Shown: positions 1 to 10,149, counted from the stretch's first letter. The stretch: 64,000 nt of DNA from FEN-1297 sp963834015 (GCA_963834015.1 CAWIAG010000003.1:930001-994000); one strand, 5' to 3'. Notes: a model not told the origin generated them from the letters alone. Made by a program: numbers and translations.

Positions 1-383
1 ATAACCGGCACTCCGGCTAGGCATGGCCCTGCCGATGGAGACCGCGGCCTGGTTACCGGGTTTGTACTGAATTTTCAGGGTGAGGATGATGTAGTTTAAT
101 TTCGGGAGACACCGTCTGGTATGAAGGAGTTGCCGAAGTAGCTAATCGGTTTAATATAAAAATCGCTTTTCTGTTTATGGGCGCTGCTGTAGTAAAAGAA
201 GTCGGCACCCAGCCTCTCACGATGACCGCTGAAGAAGCAATTTTAGCTGCTCAATGTTTTGTAAGTGCAAAGATAGATCCTCTTCATTTTGAGGGCTGGG
301 GACATTTTAGCGAATCATATAAAGAAATTCAAAATAGTTTTGAAAAAGCTGGCATTTCGGAACGTTTATATTGGCCGAAGTAA
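1..383 (+). pseudogene. UlaG-like metallo-beta-lactamase-fold hydrolase, 3' part, frameshifted
   Basis: The left part reads, in frame 1, a TGTPARHGP...VTGFVL stretch typical of UlaG-like metallo-beta-lactamase-fold hydrolases. After about base 97 the family match continues in frame 3 with SGDTVWYEG, LFMGAA, PLTMTAEEA and the metal-site segment PLHFEGWGHF, ending at TAA 381-383. Restoring one T in the T-run at 95-97 joins the halves as ..VVLISGDT... The 5' end lies outside the window. The break may be a sequencing deletion rather than true decay, because nothing else in the reading frame is damaged. Substrate unknown; family members act on small phosphate or lactone compounds or have no known substrate. 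Confidence 0.75.
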
Positions 384-581
384 AAATTCTTTGTAGCCGA
401 TAAACAAATCAATTAACAGATGAATTCCGGGCAGCGATAAAATAAGTGGGCCAAACATCATATGAAATCGATTTAGCTTTATCTATAATTTATAATAATT
501 TAATGATTAGTTTTTAGATTTTTTCTATGATGCTAATACCTTATTTTTCTATTAACTATTTCTAAATTAAATTTATTTAAA

Positions 582-1439
582 ATGCGTATATTATTATTAA
601 TATTCTTTTGCAGTTTAATTTTTTATGCTTCGGGAAAAATTTATGCACAAAGCTATTACTTTTCTGATCAAATAGGCAAGTTTAAAAATGCCTCTGCTTT
701 AACATATTCTACAGCCGGATTTATCTACGTTACAGATTCCGGTACCGATGAAATTTACAAACTTGATACCGCGGGAAATGTATTAAAATCTGCAGGCGGG
801 TTCGGCTGGGATCCTGGTTTGTTTGATGATCCTACGGGTGTTTTTGCTAATCCTCTCACGGTTTATGTTTGCGATAAAAATAATCACCGTGTTCAAAGAT
901 TTGATAAAGACTTGAATAATTTTTGGCTGCTGACCACCCGCAACAGTGATACTACAGACTTGAGATTCGGGTACCCTTTAGGGTGTATGGTTTCACAGCA
1001 AGGTGACCTTTATATAATTGACTCGGAAAATAAACGTATAGTAAAGTTTGATTTATTTGGAAACTTTGTACTCAACTTCGGCGGTTATGATGCCGGAAAT
1101 TATTCATTATCGGCTCCGCAAAGCATCGCCATCTCAAATAGCAACTGCCTTTTTGTGGCCGACGGGAAACAAATAGTTATCTTCGATCAGTACGGAAACG
1201 GATCTGGAATAGTAAGTTCTATGAATGAATTAAAAAAAATCAATATAACTTACAATATGCTTAGTGTATGTTCAGATAGTGCAGTTTACTTTTGTAATTT
1301 AAATTTACAAGACCTAAAATTAAAAGAATTAAATTTGAATGGAATAGACAAAACACTGGAAATTAAAGACAGTTTCATTTTATTCAATAAGTTATATGTA
1401 TTAACAAAAGAAACTATTTTAGTATTTATTAAATTATAA
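582..1439 (+). CDS. secreted NHL-repeat beta-propeller protein
   Basis: A 285-residue protein with a clear signal peptide (residues 1-23, cleavage near YAQ-SYY). The mature part carries NHL-like blades of the form G-x-[IL]-Y-V-x-D-x-x-x-x-x-[IV]-x-[KR]-F-D, for example YVTDSGTDEIYKLD, YVCDKNNHRVQRFD and YIIDSENKRIVKFD. Such propellers act as extracytoplasmic binding scaffolds and rarely have catalytic residues; none is visible here. The last 70 residues lose the repeat pattern. It is followed after 69 bases by three membrane protein genes on the same strand, which may share its transcript. Specific partner unknown. Confidence 0.75.
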   Translation: MRILLLIFFCSLIFYASGKIYAQSYYFSDQIGKFKNASALTYSTAGFIYVTDSGTDEIYKLDTAGNVLKSAGGFGWDPGLFDDPTGVFANPLTVYVCDKNNHRVQRFDKDLNNFWLLTTRNSDTTDLRFGYPLGCMVSQQGDLYIIDSENKRIVKFDLFGNFVLNFGGYDAGNYSLSAPQSIAISNSNCLFVADGKQIVIFDQYGNGSGIVSSMNELKKINITYNMLSVCSDSAVYFCNLNLQDLKLKELNLNGIDKTLEIKDSFILFNKLYVLTKETILVFIKL

Positions 1440-1508
1440 AAGAATAATGCCTGATAATCCTTTTAGGAACCAGATATTCTTAAAGAATTATATACTTATC
1501 GGAAATAA

Positions 1509-2018
1509 ATGCACTATATACCCTTAAATAATATTTTATCTCAAGGAATTAAAAAACATCTAACAAGGTCATTAACATTCAGATTGATATTATTTATTTC
1601 TTTGTCATGCTGGTGTATGGGGTTTTTAATTGGTTCTATTTTTCCAAATTCTGTATATAGTATAATTTCTTTACCATTTTTGAAAATAATTTACAGAATA
1701 GTATGCCACCAGATTATCGAAAAATCATTTTTTTATAATGGCCATTATTTTATGGTTTGCGCCCGGTGTACCGGAATTTATACCGGGGCGCTAATCATTT
1801 CTTTTATTTCGTTATTCGCATTACATAAGCTATCTGAAAATATTAAAATGCTTTCTATAGCAGCAATTCCTATGATTATTGATGTGATTTCAACTTCGAC
1901 GGGGATATATTCTTATCATAAGGTTTTTGCCCTTCTTACAGGAATATTTTTTGGTTCGGCTGTATTTGCTTATATTTTGGCTGTTATAGAAAATAATTTT
2001 GTGGACAATTCTTTATAA
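1509..2018 (+). CDS. DUF2085 family membrane protein
   Basis: A 169-residue polytopic membrane protein with about four hydrophobic segments. It carries the DUF2085 signatures: the CHQIIEKSFF segment followed by the cysteine pair in CARCTGIYTG. The conserved cysteines and histidine suggest metal or redox chemistry at the membrane, but no function is established for the family. The stop codon is immediately followed by the start of the next gene with no gap, which indicates translational coupling. Confidence 0.8.
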   Translation: MHYIPLNNILSQGIKKHLTRSLTFRLILFISLSCWCMGFLIGSIFPNSVYSIISLPFLKIIYRIVCHQIIEKSFFYNGHYFMVCARCTGIYTGALIISFISLFALHKLSENIKMLSIAAIPMIIDVISTSTGIYSYHKVFALLTGIFFGSAVFAYILAVIENNFVDNSL

Positions 2019-2525
2019 ATGAATCAAAATAAGTTATTACCCTCCCTCGTTTGCGGTTTCGGCGCGGCAGTGCTCACGACTGTGCCGGGAGTTAAAAATT
2101 TTGCCTGCTGTCTAATTGTACCTACTGCAGCCGTTATTTCAATTAATCTGGATCATAAAATAAACCGGTCGGAATTTCCTATTAAAGCCGGACAGGCAAT
2201 TTTATTTGGAGTTATGACAGGTGTATTCGCGGCATTATTTTCTACTTTTTTTGATTTGTTAACTACTTACCTAACCCGAACTAATGATTTTATTGAAGCA
2301 CTGCCTCAAACAGAAGACTTTATAAAACAATACAAACTGGATTCACTTTTAAGTGAAACGATGATAATATTCAAGCAAATGTCAAAAGATATAAATTCGT
2401 ACGGATTTTCTATTTTCTATGCATTTGCAATGCTAGTAAGTAATCTCTGTGTTAATGTTATTTTCGGGATGATTGGCGGCATCACAGGTATGTCTTTTTT
2501 TAACAAACGTAAAACAAAAATCTAA
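2019..2525 (+). CDS. hypothetical membrane protein coupled to the DUF2085 gene
   Basis: A 168-residue protein with three to four hydrophobic stretches (around residues 8-45, 55-80 and 130-160) and a polar loop between. The N-terminal part has Gly/Ala/Cys-rich helices, and the C-terminus is basic (KRKTKI). The pattern resembles small DUF4199-like membrane proteins, but I do not recognise the family with confidence. The ATG directly follows the stop of the DUF2085 gene, so the two are almost certainly co-translated. Confidence 0.65.
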   Translation: MNQNKLLPSLVCGFGAAVLTTVPGVKNFACCLIVPTAAVISINLDHKINRSEFPIKAGQAILFGVMTGVFAALFSTFFDLLTTYLTRTNDFIEALPQTEDFIKQYKLDSLLSETMIIFKQMSKDINSYGFSIFYAFAMLVSNLCVNVIFGMIGGITGMSFFNKRKTKI

Positions 2526-2546
2526 GAATATATTTTTTAATACTTT

Positions 2547-2867
2547 ATGATCACGGCTATAATATTTTCCGCACATTTACTTTTTGCATTAATTATTTAT
2601 ACTAAAAAATGGCAGATTGAATCTATTTCTTCAGCCTGGCTTAATGTCGGCTTAATTGGAATTCTATTTTCAGTCGGCTGGACAATAACCGGGATGATTG
2701 CCCCTATGCTTATGGATCCAAAAGGTTTAGGAATATTTTTTGACCGGGATACATTTTCTCTGACACTTCTATCAATCGGTGAGTTCTTCTTTTATTTAAT
2801 TTATTATAAAGACGTTTTCGTTAAAATTGAAGAAGATATTAACGAAGCCGGTATGGAAAAACAATAA
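2547..2867 (+). CDS. small hypothetical membrane protein
   Basis: A 106-residue protein with three predicted membrane helices (about residues 1-18, 30-55 and 72-88) and a charged C-terminal tail. It follows the previous gene after 21 bases and is probably the last gene of this short membrane-protein operon. Its 3' end overlaps the tonB-like gene on the opposite strand by 29 bases, tail to tail. No family was recognised. Confidence 0.6.
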   Translation: MITAIIFSAHLLFALIIYTKKWQIESISSAWLNVGLIGILFSVGWTITGMIAPMLMDPKGLGIFFDRDTFSLTLLSIGEFFFYLIYYKDVFVKIEEDINEAGMEKQ

Positions 2868-3567
2868 CTGCTGTCTGCTCTATTTGTTTTTGGCCCGGAG
2901 CTAAAGGTTCAAACCGCCATTGTCGCAAAGAATTAATTGCAGCACTTTCAAGCCTGGTATCGGCTTTTAATAACGGAAAAATATTACTTACTGTTCCATC
3001 GGGCATAATTATAAACTTTAATCTTATATCAATTTCTTTTTCAACACCTTCAGGGTATTCCGGAACAGTGTAGCTGTAAATTTTTCTTTGACCCTGCCCT
3101 CCCCAATCTATTCCATAACCGAAACTTCCTGTTCCGTTTGTTTGATTCCCTCTGCCCTCTGAATTGATATTTGAATTGGAAACCAGGTTGGAATTTATTT
3201 TTTTGATGGATTTATCTTTTTTCTTATCCGCCTGTTTAATAACATCTTCGTCCGAAGAGTTAACCTTAGGTACCTCTGTATTCTTAAGTTCCTCACTTTT
3301 ATCCTTACTCTCCTTTTCGTCATTTTGTTTTGCAAGCTGGGCAATATTGTCAAGCTGATCCCCCAGTGCTCCCGATGAACCGGGAATACCTGAGTTGCCA
3401 AATGAAACTTCTACAGGTTGTTCCTCGGGATAATCATTTGAAATTTTTACTAATAACAACAATCCGAATAAGATAAGATGGAATATAAGTGAAATTGAGA
3501 ATGAAAAATTTCTAATTAAATTATATTTTACGCGGCTTGTACTTCTATCCGAAACTAACGTTGACAT
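2839..3567 (-). CDS. TonB/TolA-like energy-transducer protein
   Basis: A 242-residue protein with a basic cytoplasmic N-terminus and one membrane anchor (about residues 22-41). A charged, Lys/Glu/Asn-rich periplasmic linker follows. The C-terminal TonB-like domain (about residues 165-242) has the usual pattern of YPEGVEKEIDI, then a 'MPDGTV' turn, and ends in SLRQWRFEPLAPGQ. Such proteins couple inner-membrane energy (ExbBD or TolQR) to outer-membrane receptors. No exbB/exbD lies nearby. It is the last gene of the minus-strand envelope operon that also encodes an outer-membrane barrel protein, a plausible partner. Confidence 0.82.
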   Translation of the reverse strand: MSTLVSDRSTSRVKYNLIRNFSFSISLIFHLILFGLLLLVKISNDYPEEQPVEVSFGNSGIPGSSGALGDQLDNIAQLAKQNDEKESKDKSEELKNTEVPKVNSSDEDVIKQADKKKDKSIKKINSNLVSNSNINSEGRGNQTNGTGSFGYGIDWGGQGQRKIYSYTVPEYPEGVEKEIDIRLKFIIMPDGTVSNIFPLLKADTRLESAAINSLRQWRFEPLAPGQKQIEQTAVIVFPYRLR

Positions 3568-3621
3568 ATACTTCTAATTTTTGCATCTAATTATATTAAT
3601 TTAAATAACTATAGTAAACAC

Positions 3622-5487
3622 TTATTTATTTTGTTCTGAAAATTTTTCTGCTTCCGAAATAGATTTAAAATCGCCAATTTTAACACGAAACCACGTACCC
3701 CGCCCGGGAATGTCTGCCTGTTCAATATAAGGCATATAACCCTTAGCCTTGTATACTGCGGCCTCATGATCCGCAATTGATCTTGAACGCCAGGATGAAA
3801 CCTGAACAATATAATTTCCACTTTGTTGAAAAATATTATCTTTTATTTTTTTTATATTTCCGTTAACGTTGGAAATTTTAGTAACTTTATTAACGGGCAA
3901 TGTATGTAAATCCGACTTAATTATGTTATTTTTTTTTAGCACATTTGAAGCATTAACTGAATTATTTTTACTGGCCTCCGGTTTTGTGTCGGCATTTTTT
4001 TTATTATCAGGGACAGGCTTTAAAATATTTTCTTCAATAAAAACTTTTTGCTTTAAATTTTTCGGATAAGGATAGGTTACCGGAACGTTATAATTTCTTT
4101 CAATAACAGCAGGAACAATACTTTTAACAAATTGATTGGAAGGTCTAAGAAATTTACCTGTAGAAAAATCATATAAGCTTATTTTATTTATATATATATA
4201 AAGTGTTGCCCCTACTCCAATTATTGTAAATAGCGCTATAAGAAACGGAACTAATGACTTCTTTCCAGAAAAGTGATATTCTCTCGTCATAGTTCTATCC
4301 AGTGCACTTTTAGGAGTAGTTCCGGTTTCGTTCTTTGAAGGTATAACAGAAGTTTCTTTAATGAGCATTCCGGAATTTATGTTTTGATTATTTTCGAGTT
4401 TAGTTTCTGAAATTGCATCAATCGTATTTTCAATATCCGATTCACCAGGATGTTTGAATTTTTCGATATTTACGGAACCATGTTCAAATTTATGTCCGTT
4501 AATTACATTATATTCATTTTCACCGAAGTTCCAGGCAAGCTTGTCTTCAAAATTTATAGTACCTTGATGACTTTCATCAAAATTATACTCGGATGTAATG
4601 GCCTTAACCCTTTGAAAATCTAATTTACTATTTTCTTCAGGTCGTATATTCTCATTTTCATCCCTAACAACCTCTTGTTCAAAATTGACCGCTGTTTTTT
4701 CTAACGATTGTTCGCCGAACTCCCACTCTAATGAACTTTCATTTTCCGGTTCATCATTTGATAAAATTTGAGACTGTTCTAAACTTGCATCAATAATAGC
4801 TTCTTCCTCAATCTGGCGTGATAAGTTTTCTCCGAAATCCCAAGCAATGTTGTTGTAACTATTTTCATCAACGAATTCAGATTGCAAAAGAGAACTTTGT
4901 TCTTTGTTAGTTTGGACTGAAGAATCTGTATTTAAACTACTCAAGTTCCGGTTGGAATTATTTTGTTCATCTTTGCTAGTATTCTTCTTCAATACTAAAA
5001 TTTCATTTTTTTTATCATAATTCTCTATTATTTCAACATCATCAAGCAATTTATCAACTTTTGATTCAATCAATTTTTTCATTTCATATCCGGTTGGCAA
5101 AATAAAATAATCAATATCTTTGGTTCCGTGAAGAGGAATGATTGGTTTGCCGATGCTTAAACTAAAAAATGAGTCAAGATAATTATACTTACTGGTTACG
5201 GCAGACGGAATATTAAAAATTAATCCTTCATCTTCACTTTCATCAAGAGTTGAAAAGACAATCATTTCAGTATCAATCTGATTAATTTTACCGGAAGGTT
5301 TTAAAGCAGTAGTGTTCAAAACAGCCAATTTTAACCAGAAATATCCAAAATTATTTAGTTTAACTGCCAGCCCGGGTTTAAGTCGCCCTGCAGTTTTTTG
5401 AAGAAATATTTCAAAAAAAACTTTTGCTTCTGAATCGGGAATTCCGCTTTGCTTTACTATTTTCCTTATCAGTTCTGCTTTGGTCAT
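3622..5487 (-). CDS. HU-domain / transmembrane / SPOR-domain fusion protein
   Basis: A 621-residue protein in four parts. Residues 1-95 resemble an HU/IHF DNA-binding fold (MTKAELIRKIVKQSG, then LNNFGYFWLK). Residues 100-405 are a long acidic, Asn/Ser-rich cytoplasmic linker holding three W-[DEN]-F-G-E motifs at W216, W255 and W319. A membrane helix follows at about 411-431. The periplasmic C-terminus ends in a SPOR domain (about 553-621), a fold that binds denuded peptidoglycan at division sites. The topology could tie DNA, or a protein binding the HU fold, to the cell wall. HU-like domains of this kind may bind proteins rather than DNA, so the DNA role is inference. It is the third gene of the envelope operon. 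Confidence 0.85.
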   Translation of the reverse strand: MTKAELIRKIVKQSGIPDSEAKVFFEIFLQKTAGRLKPGLAVKLNNFGYFWLKLAVLNTTALKPSGKINQIDTEMIVFSTLDESEDEGLIFNIPSAVTSKYNYLDSFFSLSIGKPIIPLHGTKDIDYFILPTGYEMKKLIESKVDKLLDDVEIIENYDKKNEILVLKKNTSKDEQNNSNRNLSSLNTDSSVQTNKEQSSLLQSEFVDENSYNNIAWDFGENLSRQIEEEAIIDASLEQSQILSNDEPENESSLEWEFGEQSLEKTAVNFEQEVVRDENENIRPEENSKLDFQRVKAITSEYNFDESHQGTINFEDKLAWNFGENEYNVINGHKFEHGSVNIEKFKHPGESDIENTIDAISETKLENNQNINSGMLIKETSVIPSKNETGTTPKSALDRTMTREYHFSGKKSLVPFLIALFTIIGVGATLYIYINKISLYDFSTGKFLRPSNQFVKSIVPAVIERNYNVPVTYPYPKNLKQKVFIEENILKPVPDNKKNADTKPEASKNNSVNASNVLKKNNIIKSDLHTLPVNKVTKISNVNGNIKKIKDNIFQQSGNYIVQVSSWRSRSIADHEAAVYKAKGYMPYIEQADIPGRGTWFRVKIGDFKSISEAEKFSEQNK

Positions 5488-5594
5488 TTTTTTAATTCTT
5501 TCCTTTTTAGATATTACCTGACCGCCAATTCAGTTTAAAACAAATCAGAGCATTTCATTATTGTAAAGATAATTCAGATTATGCAGATATGCAC

Positions 5595-7172
5595 CTACCA
5601 TCTATAATTTAACCCGACTAAAAAATCCTGCGGCATTTCTTTATACCCTTGCCATAAATAATTATTATGATTGATTAAATTTGAAATTTTAATAGTTAAA
5701 TAAAATTCCGGGAAAAGCTGGTAACTTAATTTTAATCCTAAGTTTATATAAGGTCTAATTGTATTATCGTTGTTTAAATCAGTGTGAATGCCAGACAGAT
5801 AAGTTAAACTGGTTTCTGTTTCCAAATTGTTTGCGAAACTATAGCCATAATTAAATGTTGCTTTGGCTTCCGGGAAATAAGGGACAATATTTCCCAACTC
5901 ATTTTTTGTATTATTGGCTTCAACGGTAGCATAAAATGTACCGCCCGGGCCGGGGTGGAAAAGAAAGTTTACAAAGGCTGAATAACTTTTTGCTTCAAAG
6001 GTTGCTAGATCAAATATACCGTTTGTGGTGTCAAAAAAGTAAGGCAAATTATCGGATTTGAAATATTTAACGCCGCCGTTTATTTCCACGTAAGTATAAT
6101 ATTCATATTTTAGCGCTGCAGAAAATGCAACATTTTTTTTCAAAAATATATTCGAGAAATTTTCCGCCATAAAATAATCATTTAAATGAAGGAAATATCC
6201 CCCACCCCAAAATTCTGCTTGCGGAGAATATTCGGTATATAGAGATAAATTCTTATTAAAATTAACGGCCATTGATGCATAAGGTGAAATGAAATTATTA
6301 CTATCGGAATGCTGATAATTGAGCCCGAATGTAATGTTAAATAATTGAGAAAAACTTACTCCCATTGTTGGCCTGGAAGATATAAAATCAATATTACTCT
6401 TGTTTATAAAATTATTTGTTAAAATTTGTTTCTTGTCATTAACTTCAATACCAAGATTATAAAAGGGTAAAGTTAGTTGAGCATAGCCGCTTAAATTGAA
6501 CAGATTCTCAGAAAATTTTTCGTTTTTTAGTTCAACATTTTCATCGGATAACTTTGCCGAATAAATAAAATATTCTCCCATAAGATTGTTAATCTCAAAC
6601 GAAGCGCTTCCATTGTCTACAGTTCGCTTAAGACCAGGATTGTCTGAAGCAAAAAATTTATATGAGGAAGTAATGTATTCGCCGCTAAATTTGAATTGTG
6701 TCCCCGGTAAAAAAGAAGCATCATCATCTGTGTACAATGATAAACTTGCACCGCCGTCTAATGAATACCTGTCGCTATTGGAAACATAAGCTCTTGTATT
6801 ATTGGCACCTGCAAATCCTTCAAACAGCCCATTATTAAATGGCGAAGAAAATGTTAAATCTGTTTTGGGTAAAGAATAAGAACCGAGTCCGGCATTAAAA
6901 CTACCTGTTAAATAATTAAGACTATCTATTTGTGAAATAGCGCCTTTAACGGGCGTATTTACTTCGTTCATTTGAAGATTCTCGGTAGGGAAAACAGGCT
7001 TTAAGAAAGTTTCCGAGATAGTTGAGATAAAATCAGGTGGAATTTTTTCGGTTTTTCCAACACTAACAACATCTTTACCGGTAATAACAAAGTCCGGCAG
7101 TTCAACGCCTGAATCCTGTGCGGCTATGAAGGGAGCTATAAGAACTAATAATGTTAAAATTTTTCTTATCAT
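5595..7172 (-). CDS. outer-membrane beta-barrel protein, TonB-receptor-like
   Basis: A 525-residue protein with a signal peptide (1-18, cleavage after FIAA). A short N-terminal segment includes VELPDFVITGKDVVSV. About 430 residues of alternating amphipathic strands rich in Tyr, Asn and Phe follow, ending in an aromatic residue (LNYRW) as expected for outer-membrane barrels. No complete plug domain is visible, so it is TonB-receptor-like rather than a proven receptor. Its ATG overlaps the stop of the large TPR gene by four bases (ATGA), so the two are translationally coupled. The tonB-like gene lies two genes downstream. Confidence 0.75.
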   Translation of the reverse strand: MIRKILTLLVLIAPFIAAQDSGVELPDFVITGKDVVSVGKTEKIPPDFISTISETFLKPVFPTENLQMNEVNTPVKGAISQIDSLNYLTGSFNAGLGSYSLPKTDLTFSSPFNNGLFEGFAGANNTRAYVSNSDRYSLDGGASLSLYTDDDASFLPGTQFKFSGEYITSSYKFFASDNPGLKRTVDNGSASFEINNLMGEYFIYSAKLSDENVELKNEKFSENLFNLSGYAQLTLPFYNLGIEVNDKKQILTNNFINKSNIDFISSRPTMGVSFSQLFNITFGLNYQHSDSNNFISPYASMAVNFNKNLSLYTEYSPQAEFWGGGYFLHLNDYFMAENFSNIFLKKNVAFSAALKYEYYTYVEINGGVKYFKSDNLPYFFDTTNGIFDLATFEAKSYSAFVNFLFHPGPGGTFYATVEANNTKNELGNIVPYFPEAKATFNYGYSFANNLETETSLTYLSGIHTDLNNDNTIRPYINLGLKLSYQLFPEFYLTIKISNLINHNNYLWQGYKEMPQDFLVGLNYRW

Positions 7173-10147
7173 CTGATCCCTCTTAATTTAGCTTTAGCCT
7201 CTTTGCTGTACTCATCATCCCGGTGTTTTGAAAGTACCAAGTGAAACATTTCTCTTGCCCGCTGTTTATTCTTTAGTTTGTAATAACATTCGCCTAACTT
7301 AAGGCAAGATTTTGTTACCCATTCATCATAAGCCGAAAAACTTGTTCCGACCCTGACCAAAGCAGTTATTGCATCATTAACATTTTCCTGTTCAAATAAT
7401 GACACACCATAATAATATTGAGCTTGTGCCCCGACTTCATCGGTTCTGTTCTGCGCTAAGCCTTGGAAATATGTATTAGCTGTTTCATACTGCTTGCTTC
7501 CGAGAGCTATAATTCCAAGCTCTAATTTCGATTTTTCAGAAAAAACCGTACCACTATACTTCTGAATAATATCCGAAAAAACATTTTCAGCAGCGGCATT
7601 ATCCTTTTTACTTACAAGCGTCATCCCTTTATTGAATTGAATTTCGGGAAATCTTTTAGAATCAGGAAGCGAATTTAATGCTTTATCGTATATTTTCAGT
7701 GCTGCATCATAATTTTTTTGATTACAATATATATTTCCATTTTCTATAACTGCGGCAGGAGCAAATTCACTTTCCGGGTATGAATCAAATATCATATTAA
7801 AATTAAAAAGAGCTTCGGGGTATTGGTTTAGATTTTCTGCACATTTCCCAATCCAGTAGTAAGCCTGAGGCACAAGCTTACTTTTAGGATAGTAAGTAAT
7901 AAATTCTTTATAGCTTGCAGAGGCATTTTTGTAATTATGAATGCTGTAATATATATCGCCAATTTTGTAAAATATTTGATCCGAAAAATTTAAAACGGGA
8001 TTCTGTTGAATATATTGGCGGATAAAATTTATAGCTTTTTCAGGTCGATTCTGAGCTACATAACAATCCTGTATTCCATTAACTGCATCGTAAACATGCG
8101 CCGATGATGAATATGAGGATAGAACAGTCTGATAATTTATTAGTGCGGAATCATAATTGCCTAAATTATAATAACAATCGCCCACAGAATAATAAATCAA
8201 AGATGCAACTGAACTATTGGAATACCTGTTTAATGCATCACGGTACCCAGAAATTGCCGTGTTATAATCACCTTCTTGAAAGTATATCCAGCCAATTAAG
8301 TATAAAGATTTGTCCGCATATTCTGAGTTAGGATATTTTTCTTGCAATTTTTTAAACTCGTTAATTGCATCCTTATTGCTGCCCGACTTATAAAGTGCCT
8401 GTGCATATTGGTAATATGCATATGGGCTGTTCAATTCCTTGCTATTGGATTTAAATAAATCTTTGTAAATTCCGCTTGAAGCCGTAAAATTTTTATTGGC
8501 ATAATAGCTGTCTGCCAATCTTAAATCGGCATCCAGTTTCCTGGAATTATCAGGATAGAGCCTGATAAAATCCGAAAATGCTTTTGCAGCATTTTCATAT
8601 TCCCTGAGGTTAAAATAACAATATGCTTTGCCGTATAAGGCAAGTCCCGCAAGAACATCATCATTTGTACTAACTATATTGTAACATTGCAAAGCGTTTT
8701 TTAAATCACCCTTTTCATAGTAGCATTCTGCAAGATAAAAACTCTTTTTATCGATTTCGAAATTGGGGTCATTGGAAGTTAAATTAGTAAAATTCTTAAT
8801 TGCATCATTATATTTTTTTAAATAATAATCGGCAACGCCAAGTCCAAGAGTTGCCCTATTTTTCAAATCAGATGTAATTCCAAGAATGCTCAATGCATTA
8901 TTAAAATATACTTCAGTAGAATCAAATCGCTTCATTTCTAGTTGAATTTCTCCTGTAAGAGTATATGCTTTAGCTTTAATATCATTCTCAGGTGAATATA
9001 CTGCATTTTGAAGATATTTTTCCGCTATATCAAATTTTTTTGCATTGAAATAAAGCACACCTAGTTGATATTCAACATCCCTCATCAGTTCACTTTCTGG
9101 ATAATTTTTTAAAAACTGCTGGTACAGATTAAACGCTTCGTTTTCTTGGCCGGCATATCTTTTTGATTCTGCTTTCCAGTAAAATGACTTCACCGATATA
9201 CTATCGTCGTTGCCGGATAAATCATTAAAAATATTGTATGCATCATTAAACTTTTTTTCTTGGAAATAAGTCCAGGCGAGGCCATATTTAGTAAATCTGA
9301 TTTGGGGCACAGCCGGATAACGGTTAATTATTTCAAGGTAAGCTTTTTCTGCATTGGAATAATCTTTTAAGCGGTAATAAGAATTAGCTAACAGATATAT
9401 GCTCTCCGAATAAACACTATCGGGCAGTTCTTTGAGAGTAGGATTATTTAATTCAAGTACTGATGAATCATAATCTTTAAGCTTGAAATAACAGACACCA
9501 ATTCTGATATGTGCAGAGCCTGCCAGCGGGCTGTCATTATGATAAGATAGTAAATTATCATAATATTTTACGGCATTTTTATAGTCACTTGTTTTTTCAT
9601 AAATTGATGCAAGTGTATAAATTGCATAGTCGGCATATTTATTGCTGCGCGGATCTTTAATTGCATCTTTTAAAAATGTTATTGCGTCATCAATTTTACT
9701 CTCTTTTGAATAAGACTCTCCTATCCAATAATAAGCATTGCCGTCAAGATCACTTCCTGGATACTCAGCCAGTAATGTTTTAAAACGCTCACGGCTTTTT
9801 CCAAATTCGGCAAATCCGAAATAAATTAAACCAAGTTTGTACAAAGCTTCATCACGGAAATTTGAAAATCTGAAATGATTCACAAGATTTTCAAACTCTA
9901 CGGCAGCAGCAATATTTTCACCCAGATTCATCAACGCATCTGCTTCATAATATTTAGCGGTTGAAAACATCGCATCGGATAATTTGTAGTTTGGGAAAAA
10001 TTTGCGGAAATAATCTACTGCAGTAGCATATTGATGTTCCTGGTATGCTTCCATGGCGGCACTATATATTTGTGCGGCAGTTTGCGCTTTGTTTGTATTT
10101 GTAAAAAAAGTTAGAAATATACTTAAAAACAAAAGAAATTTTTTCAT
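7169..10147 (-). CDS. giant periplasmic TPR-repeat protein (YbgF/CpoB-like)
   Basis: A 992-residue protein with a signal peptide (about 1-20). From about residue 25 to the end it is built of successive 34-37 residue TPR/Sel1-like helical hairpins with recurrent A-x-x-x-Y-x-x-x-[LIF]-x-x-[YF]-P-x-S spacing. There are more than 20 units. Similar repeats occur in CpoB/YbgF and in BamD-like lipoproteins, which scaffold envelope machines. Here the array is far longer than YbgF (about 260 residues). It heads the operon with the outer-membrane barrel, the HU-SPOR protein and the TonB-like protein. Its role is probably scaffolding; partners are not shown by sequence. Confidence 0.85.
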   Translation of the reverse strand: MKKFLLFLSIFLTFFTNTNKAQTAAQIYSAAMEAYQEHQYATAVDYFRKFFPNYKLSDAMFSTAKYYEADALMNLGENIAAAVEFENLVNHFRFSNFRDEALYKLGLIYFGFAEFGKSRERFKTLLAEYPGSDLDGNAYYWIGESYSKESKIDDAITFLKDAIKDPRSNKYADYAIYTLASIYEKTSDYKNAVKYYDNLLSYHNDSPLAGSAHIRIGVCYFKLKDYDSSVLELNNPTLKELPDSVYSESIYLLANSYYRLKDYSNAEKAYLEIINRYPAVPQIRFTKYGLAWTYFQEKKFNDAYNIFNDLSGNDDSISVKSFYWKAESKRYAGQENEAFNLYQQFLKNYPESELMRDVEYQLGVLYFNAKKFDIAEKYLQNAVYSPENDIKAKAYTLTGEIQLEMKRFDSTEVYFNNALSILGITSDLKNRATLGLGVADYYLKKYNDAIKNFTNLTSNDPNFEIDKKSFYLAECYYEKGDLKNALQCYNIVSTNDDVLAGLALYGKAYCYFNLREYENAAKAFSDFIRLYPDNSRKLDADLRLADSYYANKNFTASSGIYKDLFKSNSKELNSPYAYYQYAQALYKSGSNKDAINEFKKLQEKYPNSEYADKSLYLIGWIYFQEGDYNTAISGYRDALNRYSNSSVASLIYYSVGDCYYNLGNYDSALINYQTVLSSYSSSAHVYDAVNGIQDCYVAQNRPEKAINFIRQYIQQNPVLNFSDQIFYKIGDIYYSIHNYKNASASYKEFITYYPKSKLVPQAYYWIGKCAENLNQYPEALFNFNMIFDSYPESEFAPAAVIENGNIYCNQKNYDAALKIYDKALNSLPDSKRFPEIQFNKGMTLVSKKDNAAAENVFSDIIQKYSGTVFSEKSKLELGIIALGSKQYETANTYFQGLAQNRTDEVGAQAQYYYGVSLFEQENVNDAITALVRVGTSFSAYDEWVTKSCLKLGECYYKLKNKQRAREMFHLVLSKHRDDEYSKEAKAKLRGIR

Positions 10148-10149
10148 CT

